Assembly: GCA_030673345.1 (NCBI GenBank)
Contig: DAOVJH010000008.1
Span: 1 to 13,819 of the forward strand
Source of the DNA: Pseudomonadota bacterium
GTDB taxonomy: Bacteria; Pseudomonadota; Gammaproteobacteria; SZUA-229
Direction of reading: 5' to 3'
Length of the DNA: 13,819 nucleotides
The position numbers and the translations under genes were made by a program. Positions 1 through 8,080 of the stretch are shown here, in pieces (the stretch's first letter is position 1; each line of letters begins with the position of its first letter). The notes under the pieces are model-generated. The model was given only the letters and a program-made list of their open reading frames with translations, had not been told where the DNA came from and did not search any database.

Positions 1-1
1 C

Positions 2-568
2 AACAGGGAAAATCTGCCTGCTACAGAAAACATAGCTCAGCCACAGATACCTGAAATTGACACAGATATAGGCATCGAGGCGGTTAACGATGAAGATGTC
101 GGTACCGTTGCTACTTTTACTTCAGATGACTTAAGCAAGATAAAATACTCTATTCAGGCGGGTGTGTATGGCCGCCTGATCAATGCAGAAAACATGGTGA
201 AGATGTTGCAGATGCAGAAATACGACGCCTATGTAACAGACTACAGGAACAAGAAAAATGAAACGCGTTATAACGTCAGGTTCGGGTATTTTTCGGATAA
301 AAAATCGGCCATTGCTGCATTGGGCAAATTTAAACACAGTAAAAAAGGTGATGGTTACCTGGTCAGGTTCTCGTCAGAGAATATCGTGAACATTGCCGGT
401 GTAGATGAAATCGAGCAGGCTACCGAGGCGCCGGTAAAAGATGCTGAAATGGATAAAGATTTAATGCCTGTGACAACGCCGCCTGGGCTCATGCAGGATA
501 AAGTATCACAAGCAGATGTAATAACGCCGGTCGATCTCTTAAACGACAGTTTCACTAAAACAAATTAG
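2..568 (+). CDS. SPOR-domain protein, 3' part only
   Basis: The reading frame is open from base 2, so the gene begins before the window; the Met at 164 is internal. The visible part has an acidic, low-complexity stretch (residues 1 to about 45 of the fragment), then a segment beginning YSIQAGVYGRLINAENM and running through YNVRFGYFSDKKSAIAALGKF to GYLVRF. This has the beta-alpha-beta pattern of a SPOR domain, with the typical start (xxQxGxF-like, then residues that pair up and space a helix) and the 'VRFGYFSDKKSA' centre. SPOR domains bind denuded septal peptidoglycan and are usually carried by envelope or division proteins. About 55 polar residues follow the domain. The upstream part, which would show any membrane anchor or TPR repeats, is missing, so the protein cannot be named. 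It is followed by a 70-bp gap and the HAD gene on the same strand. Confidence 0.75.
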   Translation, partial: NRENLPATENIAQPQIPEIDTDIGIEAVNDEDVGTVATFTSDDLSKIKYSIQAGVYGRLINAENMVKMLQMQKYDAYVTDYRNKKNETRYNVRFGYFSDKKSAIAALGKFKHSKKGDGYLVRFSSENIVNIAGVDEIEQATEAPVKDAEMDKDLMPVTTPPGLMQDKVSQADVITPVDLLNDSFTKTN

Positions 569-638
569 TCCCGCAATATTTAACCATTCGATAATGCAGT
601 CATTTTCAATCTGATGACGACGCAACGCAGTGAAGTCC

Positions 639-1349
639 ATGTCACAAACGATTAAAGTAATAAGTTTTGATCTTGATGATACGTTATGGCCATGTAAACC
701 CACGATACTTCGAGCAGAAGAGCGGTTATATCAGTGGCTGAATGAACATGTGCCAGCGATAACCGTTAAATACGATATAAATCAGTTGCGTGAGATGCGT
801 CGTTTGCTATTAGATCGTTACCCGGAGCTGGCATATGATTTAACACAGCTGCGTATCAGATCATTTGAAGTGCTGGCTGAGGAATTTGAACTGGCAGATG
901 ACTGGATAGTGCCGGCATTTGAGGTCTTTTATGAAGCACGCCAGCAGGTTACCCTGTTTGATGACGTGCGGCCGGTACTCGATGAACTTGTTAAATCGTT
1001 CAGTCTGGTGAGCTTAACAAATGGCAACGCTGATACCGTTAAAACAGGTGTCGACCACTGGTTTGACCATGCATTAAATTCGGCAACGGTTGGGAAATTG
1101 AAGTCCGAGCCTGATATCTATCGGCAGGTACAGAAGATGACCGATGTTCATGCGCAACAGATGGTGCACATCGGTGATGATCCTTTGAATGACGTCTCAG
1201 GCGCAAAATCAGCGGGCGTATCGGCTATCTGGCTAAACCGGGATCAAAAACCATGGACTCTGGATAGCTGTGAACCTGATGCCGTTATTCACAGCTTGCA
1301 TGAGCTTCCTGACCTGATAAGAGAACTCTCTAGCGAGACAGTGGATTAG
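639..1349 (+). CDS. HAD-superfamily hydrolase, YigB-like
   Basis: A 236-residue haloacid dehalogenase-type phosphatase. Motif I is FDLDDTLW (nucleophile D11 and acid/base D13, counted from the ATG at 639). Motif II is the Thr in SLTNGN, motif III the Lys in VGKLKSEPD, and motif IV the acidic pair in HIGDDPLNDVSGA. A helical cap follows motif I, as in subfamily IA. The opening (DDTLW, then ILRAEERLYQWL) and the 'TNGNAD', 'KSEPDIY' and 'HIGDDPLNDV' blocks resemble E. coli YigB, a phosphatase acting on the riboflavin precursor 5-amino-6-(5-phosphoribitylamino)uracil; the substrate here is inferred only from that likeness. A GTG nine bases upstream (630) is in frame, but the ATG at 639 is better placed behind a GAAG and brings motif I to the usual distance from the N terminus. 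It ends 86 bp before aroG on the same strand. Confidence 0.82.
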   Translation: MSQTIKVISFDLDDTLWPCKPTILRAEERLYQWLNEHVPAITVKYDINQLREMRRLLLDRYPELAYDLTQLRIRSFEVLAEEFELADDWIVPAFEVFYEARQQVTLFDDVRPVLDELVKSFSLVSLTNGNADTVKTGVDHWFDHALNSATVGKLKSEPDIYRQVQKMTDVHAQQMVHIGDDPLNDVSGAKSAGVSAIWLNRDQKPWTLDSCEPDAVIHSLHELPDLIRELSSETVD

Positions 1350-1435
1350 TCGTTTCGCAGAGATAGTTTTATGTTATTCCTATATAATTGATCATTGAAT
1401 GGCGTTTTTGGGCCAATATTTTTACGAGTTAGATA

Positions 1436-2512
1436 ATGATTTTTAAAACCGATGATGTACGTATAACAGGACTGCATGAAGTATTGCCACCAAAGGCGCT
1501 TCATGATGAATTTCCTCTGGATGAGAAGGCATCGGAAACAGTTTTTCATGCCAGAGAATCGATACACAACATCTTGCATGGTGAAGATGATCGTCTGGTC
1601 GTGGTGGTAGGTCCCTGCTCGGTGCATGACCCCGTTGCTGCAAGAGAATATGCATTAAAACTAAAAGTGTTAATGAACGAGCTGTCTGATGATCTATGCA
1701 TCATCATGCGTGTCTATTTCGAAAAACCTAGAACCACCGTTGGCTGGAAAGGTTTAATCAATGACCCTGATCTTGATGAGAGTTTTAACATAAATGAAGG
1801 TCTGCGATTAGCACGTAAGCTGTTACGAGATCTGTCCGATGAGGGCATACCTGTCGGTACAGAATATCTGGATCTGATTAGTCCGCAATATATTGCGGAC
1901 CTGGTCAGCTGGGGTGCTATCGGTGCCAGAACGACGGAGAGTCAGGGGCACCGTGAACTGGCATCTGGTCTGTCTTGTCCGGTTGGATTTAAAAATAGTA
2001 CTGATGGCGGGTTCAAAATTGCTATCGATGCGGTAAATGCTGCCTCGAATCCACATGTCTTTATGTCGCTGAACAAAGAAGGACACTCTGCGATATTCAC
2101 CACCAAAGGCAATGATGACTGTCACATCATATTACGAGGTGGTAAGAAGCCAAACTATGACGCACAGAGCATTCAGCATGCAGCTGAGCAGCTGGAAAAA
2201 TATGGTTTAAAACCTCAGGTGATGGTTGATTGCTCGCATGCAAACAGTATGAAAGATTTTCGTCGGCAGGTTGATGTTTGTAACAACGTTGCTTCACAGA
2301 TTGCCGATGGCGAAAGCCGCATAATGGGCGTGATGATAGAGAGCCATCTGGTTGAAGGTCGGCAGGATGTCATTGCAGGTCAACCGCTGACTTACGGGCA
2401 AAGTATTACAGATGCCTGTATCTCATGGGAGACGACAGAGACATGCCTGGCTAATCTGGCCGCTGCAGTAAGAAAACGCCGTGAGATAAATACTCAGCAG
2501 GCGAGCGCTTAG
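1436..2512 (+). CDS. aroG: 3-deoxy-7-phosphoheptulonate synthase, class I
   Basis: DAHP synthase, the first enzyme of the shikimate pathway, condensing phosphoenolpyruvate with erythrose 4-phosphate in the cytoplasm. The protein is 358 residues and aligns without shifts to E. coli AroG through the catalytic regions: GPCSVHD with metal ligand C61, R92 and K97 in MRVYFEKPRTTVGWKG, R165 in ARTTESQ, K186 in PVGFKNSTD, H268 in DCSHANS, E302 in ESHLVEG and D326 in SITDACISWE. Positions lining the Phe pocket in AroG (D6, D7, S180, F209, S211) are also present, which favours Phe-type rather than Tyr-type feedback; this is inference. The gene has a TATAAT at 1383-1388 but no convincing -35, and only a weak Shine-Dalgarno (ACGAG) before the ATG. 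It is convergent with ispG across an inverted repeat. Confidence 0.95.
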   Translation: MIFKTDDVRITGLHEVLPPKALHDEFPLDEKASETVFHARESIHNILHGEDDRLVVVVGPCSVHDPVAAREYALKLKVLMNELSDDLCIIMRVYFEKPRTTVGWKGLINDPDLDESFNINEGLRLARKLLRDLSDEGIPVGTEYLDLISPQYIADLVSWGAIGARTTESQGHRELASGLSCPVGFKNSTDGGFKIAIDAVNAASNPHVFMSLNKEGHSAIFTTKGNDDCHIILRGGKKPNYDAQSIQHAAEQLEKYGLKPQVMVDCSHANSMKDFRRQVDVCNNVASQIADGESRIMGVMIESHLVEGRQDVIAGQPLTYGQSITDACISWETTETCLANLAAAVRKRREINTQQASA

Positions 2513-2517
2513 CGTTG

Positions 2518-2625
2518 CGCGCAATGAATAATGAAAAGTGAAAGTCAAAAGCAAAATAACGAATGATTTTGTTTTTAGTCGGTTTTAAAATTTTTCATTT
2601 TTCATTTTTCATTTTTCATTGCGCG
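2518..2625. repeat. 20-bp inverted repeat between aroG and ispG
   Basis: The left arm (2518-2537) starts CGCGCAATGAA and the right arm (2606-2625) ends TTCATTGCGCG. The arms are complementary over 20 bp with one T/T mismatch (2529 against 2614), around a 68-bp loop. The element lies between the convergent ends of aroG and ispG and overlaps the last codons of ispG. It could fold in either transcript and act as a bidirectional terminator or 3'-end stabiliser, but it lacks a classical GC stem followed by a U tract, so function is uncertain. Confidence 0.7.
2591..2620. repeat. 7-bp tandem repeat (TTTTTCA)n
   Basis: Four perfect copies of TTTTTCA (2591-2618) plus two further T residues. On the minus strand it reads as repeated TGAAAAA, so it supplies the final Met-Lys-Asn-Glu-Lys codons and the stop of ispG, and it also provides most of the right arm of the surrounding inverted repeat. 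Such short tandem repeats can change copy number by slippage. Confidence 0.85.
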
Positions 2626-3852
2626 TGACTTATACGTCCGCTCGATATAGGCCGAAATAACTGCCTCAAACTCCCCCGCAATATTATCGCCCTTTAGTGT
2701 CACGGTCTTCTCTCCATCCTCATAGACCGGTGCCACTGGGCGTTCGCCGGTTCCAGGCAAGCTGATACCGATATTGGCATGTTTGCTTTCACCAGGGCCA
2801 TTGACCACGCAGCCCATCACTGCAACAGACATGTCCTCAACGCCGTGAAATTTTTCTTTCCATGCGGGCATCTGGGTGCGCAGATAGTTTTGTACCTGTG
2901 ATGCCAGTTCCTGAAAATAGGTGCTGGTCGTGCGACCGCAGCCGGGGCAGGCGGTGACTAATGGCACGAAGGAGCGAAGCCCCATGGTCTGCAGAATTTC
3001 CTGAGCGACGATGACTTCTTTTTCACGGGGTGCGCCAGGCTCGGGTGTTAATGATATCCGTATGGTATCGCCGATACCATCATGCAATAACATACTCAGT
3101 GCGGCAGTTGAGGCGACGATGCCCTTGGAGCCGATACCGGCTTCGGTCAAGCCCAGATGCAGTGCATAATCGTCGCGTTCTGCGAGTGAACGGTAGACGG
3201 TAACCAGGTCCTGTACCACACTCATCTTGCAGGACAGGATGATCTTGTCTTTCCCTAGCCCCAGTGCTTCAGCCTGCCTGGCGCTGTCTAGCGCTGAACG
3301 TATGACCGTTTCCAGCATGACGTTATGTGCATCACTCGGTTCTGCAAGCCCGGCATTTTCATCCATTAATTCTGCCAGCAGGGACTGATCCATGCTGCCC
3401 CAGTTGACGCCGATCCTGACCGCTTTACCGTATTTGCAGGCTAGCTCGATCATGGTGGCGAACTGTGCGTCACGTTTTTTTCCTTTACCGACGTTTCCAG
3501 GGTTGATGCGATATTTTGCCAGGGCCTGAGCGCAGTCCGGGTAATCTGTTAACAGCTTGTGGCCATTAAAATGAAAATCACCGACCAGTGGTACAAAACA
3601 GGAATTTTTATCGAGTGCTTCACGAATTTTTACCACGGCGGCGGCAGCATCATTGTCGTTGACCGTTATTCGCACCAGCTCTGAACCCGTGTTAGCAAGC
3701 TGCATGATCTGTTGTGTGGTGGCAGCTACATCCGCGGTGTGGGTATTGGTCATCGATTGTATGACGACCGGCGCATTACCGCCCACCTGAACATTGCCAA
3801 CAGTAACAGAACAGGTTTGGCGGCGTGGTTTGTAACAATCAGGAAAATTCAT
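2602..3852 (-). CDS. ispG: 4-hydroxy-3-methylbut-2-enyl diphosphate synthase (flavodoxin)
   Basis: IspG (GcpE) converts methylerythritol cyclodiphosphate to HMBPP in the non-mevalonate isoprenoid pathway, using a [4Fe-4S] cluster in the cytoplasm. The 416-residue protein has an N-terminal TIM-barrel-like domain ([21 protein letters not shown] at about 16-36, [24 protein letters not shown]) and a C-terminal cluster domain with C302 and C305 in ACPGCGRT, C348 in [11 protein letters not shown] and E355 in the same motif, the expected cluster ligands. It belongs to the longer form of about 400-430 residues rather than the 372-residue E. coli form. The last six residues are encoded by the 7-bp tandem repeat and look like a recent read-through tail. 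No good Shine-Dalgarno is seen before the ATG. The gene is divergent from the NAD-kinase-like gene across 140 bp in which I see no clear promoter. Confidence 0.96.
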   Translation of the reverse strand: MNFPDCYKPRRQTCSVTVGNVQVGGNAPVVIQSMTNTHTADVAATTQQIMQLANTGSELVRITVNDNDAAAAVVKIREALDKNSCFVPLVGDFHFNGHKLLTDYPDCAQALAKYRINPGNVGKGKKRDAQFATMIELACKYGKAVRIGVNWGSMDQSLLAELMDENAGLAEPSDAHNVMLETVIRSALDSARQAEALGLGKDKIILSCKMSVVQDLVTVYRSLAERDDYALHLGLTEAGIGSKGIVASTAALSMLLHDGIGDTIRISLTPEPGAPREKEVIVAQEILQTMGLRSFVPLVTACPGCGRTTSTYFQELASQVQNYLRTQMPAWKEKFHGVEDMSVAVMGCVVNGPGESKHANIGISLPGTGERPVAPVYEDGEKTVTLKGDNIAGEFEAVISAYIERTYKSRAMKNEK

Positions 3853-3992
3853 ATGTCTATGATGTATCCAGTTCAGCTGGTATTTAGAGCGCTGAATTTT
3901 AACACTCTCTGCGTCCCGTTGTTTAATTACTGGGTGTTAGATTCCACGAAGCTGATAAACTTACCAGATGTTTTAAGTGGTTGTCTGGTGGT

Positions 3993-5111
3993 ATGAAAAT
4001 AGGTTTTGTAATTAATCCGTATGCCGGTATCGGCGGAGCCGTTGCGCTGAAAGGCAGTGATGGCCGGGAGATAGTCGAACAGGCATTATCGAGAGGTGCG
4101 CAGCCGCAAGCGGAGGCCAGGGCCAAGGTCGCCCTGCAGGAAATCGGTGATATTTTGCCTGGCACGGTTATTTTTACGGCTGCAGAGACGATGGGTGAAA
4201 ATGTATTGCGTGCACTGGCGCTTCCCTGTGAGGTACTGCATGCGGCCGAAGGACAATCATCGGCTGATGATACGAAAAATGTTATTCGCCTGTTTGCCGA
4301 GCAGCAGGTCGATCTTATCGTTTTTGCCGGTGGTGATGGAACTGCGCGTGACGTACTGGATGCGCTCAATGGTGAGCAGGGACGATCGATACCCGTGATC
4401 GGTATACCGGCTGGCGTGAAGATTCACTCAGCTGTTTATGCGGTTACTCCATCACATGCTGGAGAGTTGATAAATCTGGTGCTCTCTGGTGAGCCGATGT
4501 CATTACACGAATCCCAGGTGATGGATCTTGATGAAAATGCTTTTCGCGAAGGTCGGGTTAATGCGCGATGTTATGGTTATCTGTCTGTGCCCGTCGATGA
4601 TACCCGTATGCAATTGATCAAACAGGGTGGACTGAACCAAAATAAAATCGCAGTACAGGATATCGCGGCCGATATAATCGAAACCATGGAGCCAGATACT
4701 TTTTACCTGATCGGGTCTGGTTCGACGACTGCAGAGATAATGAACCAGCTAGCGCTGGAGAATACGCTGCTGGGTATCGATATCGTCTACAACCAGGCGT
4801 TGCAGGCAAGCGATGTTGATGAGCAGACTATTTTAAAAACGATTAAAACACAGCCGGCAAAAATCGTGGTAACCGCCATCGGTGGGCAGGGGCATGTCTT
4901 TGGCCGTGGCAACCAGCAGCTGAGTTCAAAAGTTATCCGTCAGGTTGGTCGAGAAAATATTATAATAATCGCAAGCAACGAAAAATTACGTTCACTGGAT
5001 AAACGGCCGATGATTTCAGATACGGGCGACAGTGAGCTGGATAAACAGCTGGCCGGGTTGTATCCCGTGGTCACCGGTTATCAGCAGAAAACGCTGTATA
5101 AATTAAATTGA
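3993..5111 (+). CDS. ATP-NAD kinase family protein (COG3199 type)
   Basis: A 372-residue protein starting MKIGFVINPYAGIGG, the usual opening of the ATP-NAD kinase-like family that is distinct from NadK itself. The diacylglycerol kinase/NAD kinase signature GGDGTARD lies at 113-120 in LIVFAGGDGTARDVLDAL, followed by GIPAGVKIHSAVYAVTP at about 138-154, where NAD kinases have a Gly/Pro-rich nucleotide-binding segment. A C-terminal domain contains FYLIGSGSTTAEIMNQL and VTAIGGQGHVFGRGNQQ. NAD(P)-related kinase activity is likely from family membership, but the physiological substrate of this subfamily is not certain. An in-frame TTG at 3981 would add four residues; the ATG at 3993, behind TGGTGG, fits the family start better. 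It probably forms an operon with apeB, 18 bp downstream. Confidence 0.88.
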   Translation: MKIGFVINPYAGIGGAVALKGSDGREIVEQALSRGAQPQAEARAKVALQEIGDILPGTVIFTAAETMGENVLRALALPCEVLHAAEGQSSADDTKNVIRLFAEQQVDLIVFAGGDGTARDVLDALNGEQGRSIPVIGIPAGVKIHSAVYAVTPSHAGELINLVLSGEPMSLHESQVMDLDENAFREGRVNARCYGYLSVPVDDTRMQLIKQGGLNQNKIAVQDIAADIIETMEPDTFYLIGSGSTTAEIMNQLALENTLLGIDIVYNQALQASDVDEQTILKTIKTQPAKIVVTAIGGQGHVFGRGNQQLSSKVIRQVGRENIIIIASNEKLRSLDKRPMISDTGDSELDKQLAGLYPVVTGYQQKTLYKLN

Positions 5112-5129
5112 AGAAGGCAGGTTAGAGAC

Positions 5130-6446
5130 ATGCAAGATGTAGAATTTGTAAACGGTTTGATCGATTTTATAAAAAGTTCGCCGACACCATTTCATGCGGT
5201 TGAGAGCATGTCTCAGATACTAGAGCAGCATGGTTTCAAACAGTTAGATGAAGCAGATCCCTGGGAGATCAGTAATGGACAGCCAGAAGGGCGTTATTAT
5301 GTCACCCGAAATGATTCGTCTATCATCGCATTTCAGCTCAACAATTCACTGGTCGAAAATGGCATGCGCATGGTGGGCGCGCATACCGACAGTCCCTGCT
5401 TAAAAGTTAAACCCAACCCTGAGATCATCAATAATAATTACCTTCAGCTGGGCGTCGAAGTCTATGGCGGTGCTCTGCTTAACCCGTGGTTTGACCGAGA
5501 CCTGTCTCTGGCCGGTCGGGTGAGTTATCTGAATGAAGATGGCGCGATAGATCATCAGCTGATCAACCTGGAAAAACCGGTGGCGGTCATCCCCAGTCTT
5601 GCTATTCACCTTGACCGAGAGGCAAATGACAAGCGTACGGTTGACAAGCAAAAACATCTGCCGCCAATATTGATGAAGCTGCCTGAAAATGAAGGCGATA
5701 CAATCGCTGATTTTAAAGCCATGTTATTAAAGTTAGTCAATGTTAAAAACGATCTGGCTGAGGTAAAACATGCGAAGGCAGAAAAAGTACTGAGTCATGA
5801 ATTGTACTTTTATGATGTGCAGCCGCCAGCGGTCATCGGTCTGCATGATGATTTTATTGCCAGTGCCCGTCTGGATAACCTGCTGAGCTGCTATACCGGC
5901 CTGATGGCGTTGATCGCAGATGATGGTAAACAGAATGCTTTGCTGGTGTGTAATGACCATGAGGAAGTCGGCAGTATGTCGGCTGCCGGCGCGCAGGGTC
6001 CATTTTTAAAATCTGTGCTCGAACGATTGTGCGGCAATGATGAAAATACTTCTCGTATGATTGCCAACAGTGTGATGATCTCAGCTGATAACGCTCATGG
6101 TGTACACCCTAACTACGCAGACAAGCATGACAGCAACCATGGGCCGATACTTAATAATGGTCCGGTGATAAAAATGAACGCGAACCAGCGTTATGCCAGC
6201 AACAGCCAGACCGGTGCTCTCTTTGAGCATCTATGTGAACTTGCGGATGTGCCGGTACAGTCTTTCGTGGTGCGCTCTGATATGGCTTGCGGCAGCACCA
6301 TCGGACCGATTACGGCGAGTGAGATCGGTGTAAAAACGGTCGATGTCGGGGTACCGACTTTTGCCATGCATTCGATCCGGGAACTGGCAGGGCGCTGGGA
6401 TGCTTTCTACTTGTATCGTGTGCTGAGGCAGTTTTTAACTAATTGA
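5130..6446 (+). CDS. apeB: M18 family aminopeptidase
   Basis: A 438-residue member of the M18 metallopeptidase family (aspartyl aminopeptidase type), cytoplasmic enzymes that remove N-terminal residues, often acidic ones, using two metal ions. The start [19 protein letters not shown] is the family's N-terminal signature. Probable metal ligands and catalytic residues are H85 in [14 protein letters not shown]249 in ARLDNLLSC, the Glu pair E278/E279 in NDHEEVGS, D320 in [13 protein letters not shown] and H414 in [11 protein letters not shown]. The C-terminal [12 protein letters not shown] motif is also present. The length is normal for the family. The gene follows the NAD-kinase-like gene by 18 bp, with an A/G-rich ribosome-binding region (GGCAGGTTAGAGA) before the ATG. 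No functional link between the two is evident from sequence. Confidence 0.93.
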   Translation: MQDVEFVNGLIDFIKSSPTPFHAVESMSQILEQHGFKQLDEADPWEISNGQPEGRYYVTRNDSSIIAFQLNNSLVENGMRMVGAHTDSPCLKVKPNPEIINNNYLQLGVEVYGGALLNPWFDRDLSLAGRVSYLNEDGAIDHQLINLEKPVAVIPSLAIHLDREANDKRTVDKQKHLPPILMKLPENEGDTIADFKAMLLKLVNVKNDLAEVKHAKAEKVLSHELYFYDVQPPAVIGLHDDFIASARLDNLLSCYTGLMALIADDGKQNALLVCNDHEEVGSMSAAGAQGPFLKSVLERLCGNDENTSRMIANSVMISADNAHGVHPNYADKHDSNHGPILNNGPVIKMNANQRYASNSQTGALFEHLCELADVPVQSFVVRSDMACGSTIGPITASEIGVKTVDVGVPTFAMHSIRELAGRWDAFYLYRVLRQFLTN

Positions 6447-6494
6447 TATGTATAGTGAATTTATAATGCCAGGTCAAATTGCAAAGATGTTTTC

Positions 6495-6522
6495 TTGACT
6501 TTATTCGTTAAATGCTTATCGT
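6495..6522 (+). promoter_or_regulatory. possible promoter downstream of apeB
   Basis: TTGACT at 6495-6500 (5 of 6 to the -35 consensus), then 16 bp, then TATCGT at 6517-6522 (4 of 6 to the -10 consensus). It lies 50 bp after the apeB stop and about 120 bp before a strong terminator, with no gene between. The weak -10 makes this tentative. Confidence 0.3.
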
Positions 6523-6528
6523 AGTAAG

Positions 6529-6643
6529 TTCACCCTGTTAAAAAGCTCGAGTCAGGAAGGCGAGAGCAGTGCTGTAGTTATTGGTTGTTTTTTTCATAGC
6601 GCGAGTCCCGTTTAAGCCGACCATTGATGGTTGGCTTTTTTTT
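6529..6643 (+). ncRNA. candidate small RNA ending in an intrinsic terminator
   Basis: A stretch of about 115 nt bounded by the possible promoter at 6495-6522 and the intrinsic terminator at 6615-6643, with no convincing reading frame. It contains a possible short hairpin (GCTCG around 6545 with CGAGAGC around 6562), a U-rich stretch near 6588-6595 and the terminator stem, a layout seen in Hfq-type small RNAs. It matches no RNA family that I recognise. The alternative is that this is only the long 3' untranslated region of apeB. Confidence 0.25.
6615..6643 (+). terminator. intrinsic terminator after apeB
   Basis: AGCCGACCA (6615-6623), loop TTGA, TGGTTGGCT (6628-6636): a 9-bp stem with one G-U pair, followed by eight T residues through 6643. 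It is 170 bp after the apeB stop, so it ends either the apeB transcript or a separate small RNA. The structured repeat begins immediately after its T tract. Confidence 0.85.
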
Positions 6644-6645
6644 AT

Positions 6646-6753
6646 GCCCAGGGATGGGCGGTATTCCGTAAGGAGCCATGGAAGGCGGTGCGGTTATGTG
6701 CAGGAAGTACGGTATTCCGCAAGGAGCGGAAACGCAGTGTGGCGGCCTGTCTC
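6646..6753 (+). repeat. 52-bp structured repeat, locus 1 (about two units)
   Basis: Unit one (6650-6701, with its stem partner GCCC at 6646-6649) closely matches the minus-strand units at 11303-11413, sharing GCCCAGGGATGGGCGGTATT and CGGTTATG. Unit two (from 6702) keeps ACGGTATTCCGCAAGGAGCG and is degraded afterwards. GCCCA-GGGA-TGGGC (6646-6659) is a 5-bp hairpin with a GNRA-type loop, and CCGTA (6666-6670) can pair with TGCGG (6689-6693). The element follows directly on the terminator's T tract. Between it and alaA (6754-6861) I see only AT-rich sequence with no clear promoter. Short frames crossing this region are not credible genes. Confidence 0.85.
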
Positions 6754-6861
6754 TTCGCATTTTTATTCGTATTTTTCTCTCGAGGCAAACAATTCAGTGT
6801 GATATGCATATATACTTCAATAGAAGTTAAAAATTATTGTTAAGTCACTGAAATTAAAAGA

Positions 6862-8076
6862 ATGCGAACATTAAAAAAGTCTCACAAGCTTGATTCTGTA
6901 TGTTATGACATCCGTGGTCCAGTGCATCGTGAAGCGCGCCGTCTTGAGGAAGAAGGTCATAAGATTCTCAAGCTGAACATCGGCAACCCGGCGCCGTTTG
7001 GTTTTGATGCACCGGAAGAGATCGTCCAGGATCTTATCCATAATGTACCCGTGTCGCAGGGCTACAGTGACTCCAGAGGTTTATATTCCGGTCGCAAGGC
7101 CGTTATGCAGTATTGCCAGCAGAAAGGCATAGTCAATGTCGATATCGATGATATCTATCTTGGTAATGGAGCCAGTGAGCTCATCGTGATGTCGATGCAG
7201 GCATTGATCAACAATGGTGACGAAGTACTGATACCCGCACCGGACTATCCTCTGTGGACTGCAGCCGTCAGCCTGTCCGGCGGGAAGGCGGTGCACTACA
7301 TGTGTGATGAAGCGTCTGACTGGTATCCTGATATCGATGATATCAAGTCAAAAATTAATGACTATACCCGTGGCATCGTCATCATCAATCCGAACAATCC
7401 GACCGGTGCGGTCTATCCCAAAGAGATACTGCAGAGCATTATCGATCTTGCCAGAGAGCACGATCTGATCGTATTTTCTGATGAGATCTATGACAAGATT
7501 TTATATGACGAGGCAAAACATATCTCGACCGCATCACTGGCAGATGGTGTTTTATGTCTCACTTATAATGGCCTGTCAAAGGCCTATCGTGTGGCTGGCT
7601 TCCGTGCCGGCTGGATGGTGATCAGTGGTGATAAAGCGCACGCTACTGATTATATCGAAGGTATCGAACTGCTGGCATCGATGCGTCTGTGCTCTAACGT
7701 CCCCGGTCAGCATGCCATTCAGACCGCACTGGGTGGTTACCAGAGTATCAACGAACTCATCGTGCCGGGAGGACGTCTGTATGAACAGCGCAACCTGGCC
7801 TACGAAATGCTCACGGCAATCCCCGGTATAAGCTGTGTCAAACCCATGGGTGCTATGTACCTGTTTGCAAAGATGGATCAGTCCAGGTTCAATATCAGCG
7901 ATGACGAAAAGATGGTGCTCGACCTGCTGACACAGGAGAAGATACTGATCGTTCATGGTTCGGCATTTAACTGGCCAGGTACGGATCACTTCAGGGTCGT
8001 TTTTTTGCCGCATGTTGATGAACTTAAAAAAGCGATGAAAGCCATCACTTATTTTTTCTCACACTACAAACAGTAA
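6862..8076 (+). CDS. alaA: glutamate-pyruvate (alanine) aminotransferase
   Basis: A 404-residue PLP-dependent fold-type I aminotransferase, close to E. coli AlaA (YfbQ), which makes alanine from pyruvate and glutamate. Shared blocks include the start KLDSVCYDIRGPV, LKLNIGNPAPFGFDAPEEI, GYSDSRGLYSGRKA, PAPDYPLWTAAVSLS, GKAVHYMCDE and the C-terminal AFNWPGTDHFRVV. Cofactor residues are visible: N179 in NPNNPTG, D207 in FSDEIYDKILYD, and the Schiff-base lysine K240 in NGLSKAYRVAGFRAGW. The length matches the E. coli enzyme. The ATG at 6862 has only a weak A/G-rich ribosome-binding region. It is followed after 4 bp by yggS, also a PLP protein, so the two are almost certainly co-transcribed. Confidence 0.95.
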   Translation: MRTLKKSHKLDSVCYDIRGPVHREARRLEEEGHKILKLNIGNPAPFGFDAPEEIVQDLIHNVPVSQGYSDSRGLYSGRKAVMQYCQQKGIVNVDIDDIYLGNGASELIVMSMQALINNGDEVLIPAPDYPLWTAAVSLSGGKAVHYMCDEASDWYPDIDDIKSKINDYTRGIVIINPNNPTGAVYPKEILQSIIDLAREHDLIVFSDEIYDKILYDEAKHISTASLADGVLCLTYNGLSKAYRVAGFRAGWMVISGDKAHATDYIEGIELLASMRLCSNVPGQHAIQTALGGYQSINELIVPGGRLYEQRNLAYEMLTAIPGISCVKPMGAMYLFAKMDQSRFNISDDEKMVLDLLTQEKILIVHGSAFNWPGTDHFRVVFLPHVDELKKAMKAITYFFSHYKQ

Positions 8077-8080
8077 ACAG

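Noticed and set aside
1346..2125. Minus-strand frames overlapping aroG (1346-1627, 1443-1655, 1823-2125).
   Set aside because: They oppose a fully conserved enzyme gene and show no start signals or recognisable domains.
4096..4398. Arg-rich plus-strand frame inside the NAD-kinase-like gene, and a minus-strand frame at 3923-4369.
   Set aside because: Both are out-of-frame shadows of a gene with clear family motifs.
6548..6575. Sequence GTCAGGAAGGCGAGAGCAG, faintly like the conserved loop of SRP RNA.
   Set aside because: The key GGAAGGAAGCAGCC-type motif and the long closing stem are missing.
6581..6843. Small plus-strand frames over the terminator and 52-bp repeat, and a minus-strand frame at 11180-11374 over the second repeat array.
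   Set aside because: They translate a terminator and a structured non-coding repeat; the repeat occurs in opposite orientations with different frames and no ribosome-binding sites.
7576..8013. 145-codon minus-strand frame opposite alaA.
   Set aside because: The plus strand encodes every expected AlaA motif; the antisense product is His/Cys-rich with no domain.
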